From: Anaerolineae bacterium
GTDB lineage: Bacteria > Chloroflexota > Anaerolineae > Aggregatilineales > Phototrophicaceae
Length of the DNA: 64,000 nt
Direction: 5' to 3'
Assembly: GCA_022842885.1 (NCBI GenBank)
Contig: JALHOR010000012.1
Location: 1 to 64,000, forward strand
Positions 33,740-41,987 of the stretch are shown piece after piece. The notes below the pieces were generated by a model. That model had not been told where the DNA came from. It ran no database searches and saw only the letters and a list, made by a program, of their open reading frames with translations. Position 1 is the first letter of the stretch. Every line of letters begins with the position of its first letter. The position numbers were made by a program, and so were the translations under genes.

Positions 33740-35428
33740 ATGACCCACAACTCTGACCCCAATAATCTTGATAACTGGTTTGGACCTGAAGCGATTTTTG
33801 GCGTGAATGATGCCGACCATCCCAACAGCGTGAAGCGCCTCGGTGTGGTGGTGGGTGGCAGCCTCAGCAAAGGCATGTCGGTCAAACTCGACCCAATGGT
33901 CAGTGTCGAAGATTTGGCAGTGGGGCGGTATGTGGTGGTGCATGGCGATAACAAACGCTTTTTTTGTATGGTCAATGATATTAATCTAAACAGTACCAAC
34001 CCCGCGATTCAGAGTGACCCGCCGGACATCAGCGACCCGTTTTTAAAAGCCATTTATATGAGTACCGTTGCCTATAGCATCATTAATGTCACGCCGATGC
34101 TGATGATTGATGCTGAAAAAGGGCCCTTGCCTGTCAAAACGATTCCGGGGCATTTTACGTTGGCGTATACTGCCACTGAGGATGATGTGAACAGCGTTTT
34201 CGGCACAGAAGGCTTGACTAATTTTAACGTAGGCTCACCGCTGGAATTAGAGCATACCAACGTCAATCTGAATCTCAAACGCTTGGTAGAACGCTCGATT
34301 GGCGTCTTCGGCAAAAGCGGCACCGGCAAAAGTTTTCTCACCCGCGTGTTGATGGCAGGCATCATCAAAAGTGGCATTGGCGTCAGCCTGATTTTTGATA
34401 TGCACAACGATTACGGTTGGGAAATCGTCAGCGAAAATGGCAGCAGCGTCAAAGGCTTAAAACAACTTTTTGGTGAACGAGTTTCCATTTTGACACTGGA
34501 TGGCGAATCATCACGGCGGCGCAATGCGCGTTTTGATTTTGAAATCAAGCTCGGTTATGACGAAATTGAACCGGAAGACATCGCCAATCTGAAAGCCACC
34601 ATGGGCTTATCCGATACGATGATTGACGCAGCGTTTGGCTTACGGAAAATTTGGGGCAAGGATTGGGTGCGCCAGTTGATTAAAGGCAGTGCCGAAGATT
34701 TGGAATATATCAGCGAAAATACCAACATCGGCGGCGGCACATTGGCGGCGTTGCAGCGGCGCTTAGAACGGTTTGAACGCTGGCACTTTTTGGTCGAAGA
34801 AAATCCCGGTGATAGTGTGCAGCAAATTATCGAACTGCTGGTGAATCAGCAAAAAAGTGTCGTGCTGGAATTTGGGCGTTATGGCAATCAGTTAGAAGCC
34901 TATATGCTGGTGGCGAACTATATCACGCGCCGCATTCACCATCGCTATGTTGAACTCATCGAAAAATCGTTGGGCGATGGCACTATGGCACCGCCGCAAC
35001 TGCTCATCACGATTGAAGAAGCGCATAAATTTTTAGAGCCACAGGTAGCGCGGCAAACGACGTTTGGCATCATCGCCCGCGAAATGCGAAAATACAACGT
35101 GACGCTGCTCATCGTAGACCAGCGTCCTAGCGCCATAGACGAAGAAGTCATGAGCCAAATTGGCACGCGCGTCACGGCGTTACTCGATAATGAGCGCGAT
35201 ATTCATGCCGTATTGAATGGCATTAGCGGGGCAGGGGGCTTGCGCGAAGTGTTGGCACGCCTAGAAACCAAGCAGCAAGCGATTATCATGGGTCATGCTG
35301 TGCCGATGCCAGTGGTCATCAAACCGCGCAATTATGACACCGCATTTTACGACGCCATCACTGGCACGCCGGTAGATACCACCAGCGCCCGCAAAGCCCT
35401 GGGTAGCGGCGGCAAACGGCGGGTGTAA
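33740..35428 (+). CDS. herA: HerA-family hexameric ATPase (DUF87)
   Basis: A 562-residue FtsK/HerA-type ATPase. The N-terminal HAS barrel covers about residues 30-170; Walker A GKSGTGKS is at 191-198, Walker B LLITIEEAH near 424-432, and LLIVDQRPSAIDEEVMSQIG is the conserved sensor/arginine region. HerA translocates DNA and works with NurA in end resection; some standalone HerA proteins act in phage defence. AAGGA seven bases before the ATG. It is the last gene of the nurA-to-herA block. Confidence 0.92.
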   Translation: MTHNSDPNNLDNWFGPEAIFGVNDADHPNSVKRLGVVVGGSLSKGMSVKLDPMVSVEDLAVGRYVVVHGDNKRFFCMVNDINLNSTNPAIQSDPPDISDPFLKAIYMSTVAYSIINVTPMLMIDAEKGPLPVKTIPGHFTLAYTATEDDVNSVFGTEGLTNFNVGSPLELEHTNVNLNLKRLVERSIGVFGKSGTGKSFLTRVLMAGIIKSGIGVSLIFDMHNDYGWEIVSENGSSVKGLKQLFGERVSILTLDGESSRRRNARFDFEIKLGYDEIEPEDIANLKATMGLSDTMIDAAFGLRKIWGKDWVRQLIKGSAEDLEYISENTNIGGGTLAALQRRLERFERWHFLVEENPGDSVQQIIELLVNQQKSVVLEFGRYGNQLEAYMLVANYITRRIHHRYVELIEKSLGDGTMAPPQLLITIEEAHKFLEPQVARQTTFGIIAREMRKYNVTLLIVDQRPSAIDEEVMSQIGTRVTALLDNERDIHAVLNGISGAGGLREVLARLETKQQAIIMGHAVPMPVVIKPRNYDTAFYDAITGTPVDTTSARKALGSGGKRRV

Positions 35429-35494
35429 TCGCAGAAAAGAACTGTTAGGGATAGGCAGGTTGCCTGTTTTACATTAATTTGGGAGATCTGATTT

Positions 35495-35911
35495 ATGGAA
35501 GATAAGCGCCCTGAGTTTGAAACATTAGTTCAAATAATCTTCCATAATGTCTTGTTGTTAGAATATACTGATGCAATACCTCCGCTTGAGCATTATAAGA
35601 TGTTTGTTTCAGACATCGTTAATATTACAAATCGTTTACAAGAGGTGATTAAGGATGCACACAGATATGGAGCCACTTATGAAGATTTTGTAGTGTATTT
35701 GTCTTATGAAATTAGAGTCCCTATTACCTCTATCAATGCATATGTAAAACTAATTCAACTCACTTATGGACAACAGTTGAATCAAGACCAAACAGAAATT
35801 CTTCAAATCATTGAGCAATCAACTCTTAAACTGGAAGAACTGTGGAAGCATGACTTCCAGATCATCCGAAATCAACAGCAAAAGCGAAATATTTTGGATG
35901 ATGAACCATGA
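35495..35911 (+). CDS. DHp-like protein lacking kinase domain, His replaced by Tyr
   Basis: A 138-residue helical protein. VYLSYEIRVPITSINAYVKL (about residues 67-86) aligns with the H-box of histidine kinases, with Tyr71 at the His position; the second helix follows (LNQDQTEILQIIEQSTLKLE). The N-terminal half (FETLVQIIFHNVLLLEYTDA) appears to be a degenerate first copy, as in the other four members. No ATPase domain. The gene is clearly more AT-rich than herA upstream. GGGAG precedes the ATG. It may be transcribed with herA, 66 bases away. Confidence 0.65.
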   Translation: MEDKRPEFETLVQIIFHNVLLLEYTDAIPPLEHYKMFVSDIVNITNRLQEVIKDAHRYGATYEDFVVYLSYEIRVPITSINAYVKLIQLTYGQQLNQDQTEILQIIEQSTLKLEELWKHDFQIIRNQQQKRNILDDEP

Positions 35912-35997
35912 TACAGAAATAACTATTTGATAACCAAATTTGAATCAACTTAGAGCGAACTTTTTTTGCTTTTACGCTCATTTTCTTGTTATGCTAA

Positions 35998-36006
35998 TGT
36001 TATAAC
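35998..36006 (+). promoter_or_regulatory. Extended -10 promoter
   Basis: TGTTATAAC at 35998-36006 lies 28 bases upstream of the ATG at 36034. It is nearly identical to the elements at 12725 and 22025. Confidence 0.5.
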
Positions 36007-36033
36007 GTCATTAGTCGAGCAGGATAAAGCGCG

Positions 36034-36678
36034 ATGAATCCGCAACTGACCAAAGCCCGCGAATTAATCAAAACCAAACATTATCAAGAGGCACGGCAGC
36101 TACTCAAAACCATAGATGACCCGGCTGCCCTCCACTTGTTGCAAGCTCTTGATAGTGTTGTGCCAGAGCCGCCTGTGGTGGTAGTTCGGCGCTCTACTCA
36201 ACCCTTGCCGGAAAATGCTGCTCTGCCCCCCGCTGCACCACCAACGCCTAAAACCACTGCGCCTCTGCCTGAACCACCTTCTGAAAAGCACCCCTCATTA
36301 GCAATTTCTGATGCCACTATGTCGCGTTTCCCAGAAGGGAAAGATAAAATCCAGATGCTCAAAGCGGGTGAATTGATGAAAGCCGGACAATTTGCTGAAG
36401 CTCAATATCTCTTAGAAAAAATAGACCACCCCAAAGCCCGCGAATGGCAGCAGCGCATCGAGCAACACACCCATAAAAGAGCAACGTCTCAAGTCGCTGC
36501 CGCTGTTGTGGTTGATGGTGTCCCCATTGCGAAACCGCTGCCCGGCATGAAAAGCCGCCCCCTGCCCGAAACGCCGGAAGCGCATCGTCCGCGTATCGCA
36601 CTATTGATGATATTGCTGGTGCTGTTGATATTAAGCGGAGTAGGCTTTATGGTCATTTATAGTGCCTTCAGCGCCTGA
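36034..36678 (+). CDS. Protein with two TPR-like motifs and a C-terminal membrane anchor
   Basis: A 214-residue protein. Two copies of a helical hairpin, KARELIKTKHYQEARQLLKT (residues 6-25) and KAGELMKAGQFAEAQYLLEK (about 109-128), are separated by a Pro-rich linker; a single hydrophobic segment (about 191-210) ends it, so most of the protein faces the cytoplasm. It is a shortened paralogue of the next gene product, lacking the extracytoplasmic domain. Function unknown. Confidence 0.7.
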   Translation: MNPQLTKARELIKTKHYQEARQLLKTIDDPAALHLLQALDSVVPEPPVVVVRRSTQPLPENAALPPAAPPTPKTTAPLPEPPSEKHPSLAISDATMSRFPEGKDKIQMLKAGELMKAGQFAEAQYLLEKIDHPKAREWQQRIEQHTHKRATSQVAAAVVVDGVPIAKPLPGMKSRPLPETPEAHRPRIALLMILLVLLILSGVGFMVIYSAFSA

Positions 36679-36843
36679 ATCAAGCTGTGTGTTCGGGTAT
36701 CGTAAGGCGGTCTTTCGCTTGCCCAACTGAAAAATACCTAGTCCATACATATTTCGTATCATTTCAAACCCCTTTCTTTATTCTTATCGGCTCAATTTTG
36801 CGTTATCTTGAGAAGTATGAGTTTAAAGAACAGGGGAATCTTA

Positions 36844-38124
36844 ATGAATCCGCAACTCATTGAAGCCCGCGATTTAATTAAAGCAAAACGTTATGACGAG
36901 GCACGTCGTCTCCTCAAAAAGCTAGACCATCCAACAGCGACCAGTTGGTTACAAACGCTGGATACCATCGCGCCCGAAAATGCCAAGACATCGGCAAAAG
37001 CCGCGCCAACTGCAAAACCAATATCTACGACTTCGACATCGGTTTTCGCAAAATCGAAAGTTGCCCCAACCCCAACCGCCCAAGCTGCGCCTGCTGCCAC
37101 TTCTAAATTTCCAGAAGGCAAAGATAAAGTGCAGATGCTTAAGGCGGGCGAATTGATAAAAGCGGGCAAAATTACTGATGCGCGGCGCATCTTAGAAAAA
37201 ATTGACCATCCCAAAGCCCGTGAATGGCTGCAACAAATCGAAAAACGGACGATACCGGCTGCCAATAGTGTGAATAACACGGCTGATGCCGCCACAACGT
37301 CCATAGATGGCATCAATCTGCGAAAACCCTTGCCGGGCGTTGAATTTGGCGATGTCAAGCGCAAAGCCAAACCAAGCCAAAATACGACGCTGATTGTCTT
37401 GGTGGTCTCAGTTTTGGTGTTCTTTATTGGGTTTGCCGCATTAAGTGTGGCTAGCTCAACTTCTGTTGGCATGTTTCAACTTGTCGCTTTTGGCATTCCT
37501 ATGGTGTTAATAGGATTAGGGGCATTTGGCTTTACGTGGGTGTTCCGGGATTTTTTCGGGGCATGGATGTTATCGGGTTTAGGGCTGCGGTTGATTGTGT
37601 TAGTGGTTGTGGTGATATTCGCGGGCGTATCGGTGGTTATCAATTCTTTCCGGCGTATCCCGTTTGAAGATGCGGCGATTTCGCTGGAATATAGCGGTAA
37701 CTGGCAAACGGATTCCATCGCCAATGATGAAATATGCCAAACGAATCCGGCTGAACGGCGTTGTGTGCTGATTTTGTGGACAGGGGTTTACGGGGGTGTT
37801 GTTTACCTCGATATTGAAGAAGACACCTACAATTATGAGACAACGATTGAATGGGAGGAATCTGGTTTTTGGGAATGGGAACTGGAAAATCGTAGCCCAG
37901 AATTGTTTCATACGGAAAATATCACCATTGATGGCAAGCCGGCTGTCCTCCGTGAATTCTCTCTGACGGAAGAGGAGAAAACATGGTATCGGGTGCAGAT
38001 ATTGGTGATGCGCGATTCGCGGCATTTATTGTTGATTTACATGGATGCCCGTTCCCATGATGCACTTAAAGGAGCGATGGGCGATTTCCAGAATATTTAT
38101 AACAGTATTGATTTCCCCGATTGA
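36844..38124 (+). CDS. TPR-like membrane protein with extracytoplasmic PsbP/DUF1795-like domain
   Basis: A 426-residue paralogue of the preceding protein. It starts MNPQLIEARDLIKAKRYDEA, repeats the hairpin at about 95-130 (KAGELIKAGKITDARRILEK), then has about four hydrophobic segments (roughly 180-285), and a C-terminal domain (FEDAAISLEYSGNWQTDSIA to IYNSIDFPD) whose layout matches the C-terminus of the kinase at 60530. GGGG eight bases before the ATG at 36844 favours it over 36808. It may sense an extracellular condition and signal through the cytoplasmic hairpins; this is inference. Confidence 0.7.
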   Translation: MNPQLIEARDLIKAKRYDEARRLLKKLDHPTATSWLQTLDTIAPENAKTSAKAAPTAKPISTTSTSVFAKSKVAPTPTAQAAPAATSKFPEGKDKVQMLKAGELIKAGKITDARRILEKIDHPKAREWLQQIEKRTIPAANSVNNTADAATTSIDGINLRKPLPGVEFGDVKRKAKPSQNTTLIVLVVSVLVFFIGFAALSVASSTSVGMFQLVAFGIPMVLIGLGAFGFTWVFRDFFGAWMLSGLGLRLIVLVVVVIFAGVSVVINSFRRIPFEDAAISLEYSGNWQTDSIANDEICQTNPAERRCVLILWTGVYGGVVYLDIEEDTYNYETTIEWEESGFWEWELENRSPELFHTENITIDGKPAVLREFSLTEEEKTWYRVQILVMRDSRHLLLIYMDARSHDALKGAMGDFQNIYNSIDFPD

Positions 38125-38255
38125 GACTCTGTTTAGGCATTCTTGTGTATTTTCCACAAAAGACCTAGACAAAACCACAGCATTCTTATTGCCCCATACT
38201 GATAAGAACACGCTAAAATAGACATAGCAATAGCGTGTTTTTGTCAGGTGTGGCG

Positions 38256-39089
38256 ATGAACTACGATAAAGTGTTGGAACCTATCAGCGAAATTTGTGAA
38301 GCGTGTGAGGCGCTGCTCAGTGGCGATTATGGCAGACTGAGCAACGATGCCCGCGAGAGCATCAAAACCATCTACGGCGGGGCAGGCGGATTATTTGCCT
38401 TATTCACCGATATTATTACGTCGTTAGGGCTGGAAAATACTGCCAAACGGGCATTCTTGGCGGAAAAATTCAAAGAGCATTTGCGCCAAGTGATAGATAA
38501 CAGCCAAGCCTTATTGGCGGGTATGGATGGTGATTTGACCGAAGAACAAGCGGTGATGCTCTTGTTTATTCAGGAAACGGGCGAAAAACTGCTCCAACAT
38601 GTACACTCTATCTGGTTATATTCGCGCTTGCATTTAAATTTGGTGGCTTACCCGCAGACGTTAATTCATATTCCAGCCGTCTTAAAAACACTCCGTAAAC
38701 CCCCAGTTGAGACAGCCGTCAAGCCGACTTTTTTTAGCGATGACCCGCTGCCGCCTGTGGTAGGGGATGAACGTTTGCTGCGGCGCTGCGTGCAGGAATT
38801 GGTCAATAATGCGGCTAAATTTTCATCAGGCAATTTGGTGATTGTGCATTCATATCTGAACCGAGATACTTTGGCGATTGATGTGATAGATACGGGCAGC
38901 GGCATAGACCGCCGTTATTTGCCGCGCTTGTTTGAGCCGTTTTATCAGGAAGACCGAGGGGTAGAGGGCATTGGTTTGGGCTTAACGATTGCCGTGGCGA
39001 TTGCCCGTTTATTGGCTGGCAAAATTGAACTCACACGCACTCACATTGGCATTGGGTCTACTTTCTCGTTGTTATTACCGGCGGCATAA
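38256..39089 (+). CDS. Histidine-kinase-like protein with intact ATPase domain but no phospho-acceptor His
   Basis: A 277-residue soluble protein. Residues 1-60 and about 66-115 are two DHp-like hairpins. In the second, KFKEHLRQVIDNSQALL, the expected His position appears to be Lys71 (His75 is out of register). The HATPase_c domain is complete: N box QELVNNAAKFS, G1 DTGSGID, F box FEPFYQ and G2 GIGLGLTI. It overlaps the next kinase gene by one base. It may trans-phosphorylate the partner or act as a regulator; inference. The ATG at 38256 has AGGTG upstream; 38235 is the alternative. Confidence 0.75.
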   Translation: MNYDKVLEPISEICEACEALLSGDYGRLSNDARESIKTIYGGAGGLFALFTDIITSLGLENTAKRAFLAEKFKEHLRQVIDNSQALLAGMDGDLTEEQAVMLLFIQETGEKLLQHVHSIWLYSRLHLNLVAYPQTLIHIPAVLKTLRKPPVETAVKPTFFSDDPLPPVVGDERLLRRCVQELVNNAAKFSSGNLVIVHSYLNRDTLAIDVIDTGSGIDRRYLPRLFEPFYQEDRGVEGIGLGLTIAVAIARLLAGKIELTRTHIGIGSTFSLLLPAA

Positions 39090-39931
39090 TGGCAGAGCCT
39101 ATATTATTCGATCATCTGCTGCTGCCCATCGTCAATATGCTGGTCACATCAGAGGCATTGCTGCGTGAAGAATACGGCACACTCAGCGCCGAACAACGCG
39201 AAAATATTGAGATTGTGCATGATTGCGCTGTTGAAACCTATACGATTACTCGGAGTGTGCTGGAACGGTTGCATACCGCGCATGAAGTGGCACTCGAAAC
39301 CTTGACCCATGATTGGCTCACACCGTCCGCCAATATCATCAGTTATGCCGATTTTATGTTGGAAGGCATTACCGGGGACTTGCAACCTGACCAGAAACGC
39401 AAAGTCGAGCAAATTTTTTATCAGGCACATTTTTTGCGGCGGCAAACCTATAACTTGTTGGATTATGCCAAAATTGTCACCAAAGATTTGCGCCCTCTGA
39501 CCATCTTCCGGTTGCAGGAAATCCTCAAGCCGGATTTGGTGACGATGGCAAGCGATATTGAAATATTATGGGATGTGCCGCGTGATTTGCCCCCGGTGTA
39601 TAGCAGCAAATTATATGTTGCCCGCACGGTCAGTAATTTGTTGGCGAATGCGCTGCTGTTCACGCACATGGGCAATATTCAGCTTCGGGCGCTGGTCGTA
39701 GGACGTTATATCGAAATCAGCATTAGTGATACTGGCAGCGGCATTGCCCGCCGTTACTGGCACGATATTTTTAAACCCTTCTTCCAGATTGACCACCATA
39801 TGCCCGGCGTTGGTCTGGGTTTATATATAGCCCGTGAATTTGCTCGCTTGCAGCAGGGGAGTTTGGCGCTGGAAAGCACGCCGGGGCAGGGGTCGGTATT
39901 TGTGTTGACTGTGCCAACCGCCCGCGAATAA
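39089..39931 (+). CDS. Soluble histidine kinase with tandem DHp-like region
   Basis: A 280-residue kinase without membrane segments. The first DHp-like hairpin (residues 8-50, LVTSEALLREEYGTLSAEQR) is followed by a second with THDWLTPSANIISYADFML, His74 being the likely phospho-acceptor. The ATPase domain has VSNLLANALLF (N box, with the usual second Asn changed to Leu), DTGSGIA, FKPFFQ and GVGLGLYI. The gene starts in the TAATG overlap with its paralogue, so the two are almost certainly made together and may heterodimerise. No cognate response regulator is adjacent. Confidence 0.8.
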   Translation: MAEPILFDHLLLPIVNMLVTSEALLREEYGTLSAEQRENIEIVHDCAVETYTITRSVLERLHTAHEVALETLTHDWLTPSANIISYADFMLEGITGDLQPDQKRKVEQIFYQAHFLRRQTYNLLDYAKIVTKDLRPLTIFRLQEILKPDLVTMASDIEILWDVPRDLPPVYSSKLYVARTVSNLLANALLFTHMGNIQLRALVVGRYIEISISDTGSGIARRYWHDIFKPFFQIDHHMPGVGLGLYIAREFARLQQGSLALESTPGQGSVFVLTVPTARE

Positions 39932-40122
39932 ACCTCTTAGTATAACGTATCAGCATCTTTACGCCACCATTTTTGTTGATACTGCCTAAATACCTTTCCA
40001 AACGTGCTGCCCGGTCACCTAATTTCAGGTACAATCATGTTAAATTGTCTTTAAATATATGAATGCTTCTTAGGATAAATTTATGCCGTTGATGATGCCC
40101 ACACAGCAGGAATGGATATCCT

Positions 40123-40701
40123 ATGAGCCACACGATCACTGCCGAATTAGCCGCAATTACAATTCTTGAGAGTGAACGTCTTTTCCTGCGTAACATGACC
40201 CCGGATGATGTGACGTTACTGCTACAACATTTTGGCAACCCCGAAGTGACCAAGTTTATAGAGGCACAGCCCATCAAAACACTTGACCAAGCGAATGAAT
40301 GGTTGCGCTGGATGGGGGGCTTTTGGGCGGCGAAAGATGGTTTGCGGCGCAGCGCCATCCGCAAAGAAGATATGACCGTCATCGGGGTCGGCGGGTTTCA
40401 TCGTTGGAATCGAGAAGCCAACTACGCTGAAATCGGCTTTGATATTTTGCCGCCGTATCATAACCAAGGCTTTGCCACCGAAGTCGCCCAACTGCTCATA
40501 GACTTTGGTTGGCAGTATCTTAAACTCAATCGTATCGAAGCGGATGCCACGCAGGGCAATTTGGCGTTGATGCGCGTGTTAGATAAATTGGGTTTTAAAC
40601 AAGAAGGCGTTTTACGCCAGCGTCTGTTAAAAGGCGGCAAGTATTATGATGTGCATCGGTTCGCCTTGCTGCGCTGCGAATACGATGGTGATTGTAGCTA
40701 A
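40123..40701 (+). CDS. GNAT acetyltransferase, RimJ/RimL-like
   Basis: A 192-residue acetyltransferase. ILESERLFLRNMTPDDVTLL opens the fold, IGVGGFHRWN and AEIGFDILPPYHNQGFATEV form the acetyl-CoA binding region, and VLDKLGFKQEGVLRQRLLKG ends it, all typical of the RimJ/RimL group. The protein or small-molecule target is unknown. The upstream 190 bases contain a possible TACAAT -10 box near 40031 but nothing else notable. Confidence 0.88.
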   Translation: MSHTITAELAAITILESERLFLRNMTPDDVTLLLQHFGNPEVTKFIEAQPIKTLDQANEWLRWMGGFWAAKDGLRRSAIRKEDMTVIGVGGFHRWNREANYAEIGFDILPPYHNQGFATEVAQLLIDFGWQYLKLNRIEADATQGNLALMRVLDKLGFKQEGVLRQRLLKGGKYYDVHRFALLRCEYDGDCS

Positions 40702-40744
40702 AAATTTCCACATTAAGTTTTAACGTTTTTCACGCCCACATTTT

Positions 40745-40773
40745 TTGACATTCGCGCTATGCTGCGTTATAGT
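40745..40773 (+). promoter_or_regulatory. Strong sigma-70 promoter for the amino-acid transporter operon
   Basis: TTGACA (40745-40750), a 17-base spacer and TATAGT (40768-40773), the best match to consensus in the window. The first start codon is 81 bases further on. Confidence 0.75.
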
Positions 40774-40853
40774 CGTTTTGGTTGGCATGGTCTGGTTCTT
40801 GACAGACCTCCAAAACATTTTGTTTTTCCCTTGTTCAGAGGAGGACTTTCCTA

Positions 40854-41894
40854 ATGAAAAAAGTTTTGTTGTTGGTAGCAATTTTGGCTGTGCTGTCTGT
40901 ATCCGCCATTGTGGTGGCGCAGGATACAGTTGCCGTTACCGTGGGTCCGATTACGCAGCGTATCCTTGACCGGGGTATGTTGGTGTGCGGTGCGAACAAT
41001 GCCGTGCAAGGCTTTGGCTTCGTGAATGATGCTGGCGATTTTGAAGGCTTCGATATTGATATTTGCCGTGCAGTAGCGGCTGCCATTCTGGGCGATCCCG
41101 ATGCTGTTGAATATCGTTATTTGGCAGCAGCAGAACGCCAAGCCGCGATTCAAAGCGGTGAAATTGATATGATGTCGCGTAATACCACTTGGACACTCAG
41201 CCGCGACTCCCAATGGGGTGCCATCTTCGCGCCGCCCACCTTCTACGATGGTCAAGGCGTGTTGGTGCGTGCTGAAACCGGTATCACCGAAATTAGCGGC
41301 TTAGATGGCGGTTCTATCTGCGTCCAGACCGGTACTACCACTGAATTGAATATCACCGATTACATCAATCAAAACGGTCTGAATATCGAACTTCAGGTCT
41401 TTGCTGAAGCCAACCCCACTTGGGAAGCCTATGTTCAGGGACGTTGCGACGGTTTCACGACGGATAAAAGCGGTATCGCCGCCTTCCGTTCAACCGCAGA
41501 AGACCCCGGCGCTCATGTGATTTTGGCGGAAACCATCAGCAAAGAACCGTTGTCGCCACTTTCCCCGCAGTCTGACCCGCAATTTGCGGAAATCATCGCT
41601 TGGACGGTCTATGGCTTGATTCAAGCTGAAGAACTGGGCATCACCAGCGAAAATGTAGACACCTTCTTGACCAGCGAAGACCCGGTTGTGCAGCGCCTGT
41701 TGGGACAGAACAACAACAATTCCGGCGCATTCCTGGGTATCCCCAATGACTTCATGGTCACAGTTATCAAAGCCGTCGGCAACTATGGCGAAATTTATAC
41801 CCGCCACTTGGAACCGATTGGTCTGGTGCGTGAAGGCACTTTGAACGCCCTGTGGACTGAAGGCGGATTGATGTATTCGCCGCCGTTCCGTTAA
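40854..41894 (+). CDS. aapJ: General L-amino-acid ABC transporter substrate-binding protein
   Basis: Exported binding protein of 346 residues. Signal peptide MKKVLLLVAILAVLSVSAIV with likely cleavage near VVAQD. The mature part has RGMLVCGANNAVQGFGFVND and FEGFDIDICRAVAAAILGD, then GEIDMMSRNTTWTLSRDS, matching AapJ/BztA. These systems import a broad set of L-amino acids. GAGGAGG about nine bases before the ATG is a strong site. It is first in an operon with two permeases and, after a gap, the ATPase. Confidence 0.92.
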   Translation: MKKVLLLVAILAVLSVSAIVVAQDTVAVTVGPITQRILDRGMLVCGANNAVQGFGFVNDAGDFEGFDIDICRAVAAAILGDPDAVEYRYLAAAERQAAIQSGEIDMMSRNTTWTLSRDSQWGAIFAPPTFYDGQGVLVRAETGITEISGLDGGSICVQTGTTTELNITDYINQNGLNIELQVFAEANPTWEAYVQGRCDGFTTDKSGIAAFRSTAEDPGAHVILAETISKEPLSPLSPQSDPQFAEIIAWTVYGLIQAEELGITSENVDTFLTSEDPVVQRLLGQNNNNSGAFLGIPNDFMVTVIKAVGNYGEIYTRHLEPIGLVREGTLNALWTEGGLMYSPPFR

Positions 41895-41987
41895 ACCGCT
41901 GATTCAGTAAGCTAAATTGCTGCCGGGGCATGGGCTGATACCCATGCCCCGCAGTCTATTTGCCCGTCATGTTCGGAGCAATGGTCT

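Noticed and set aside
34300-35430. HerA considered as a conjugation or FtsK DNA pump
   Set aside because: The N-terminal HAS barrel, the motif spacing and the linked nurA gene fit HerA; no FtsK gamma domain or membrane segments.
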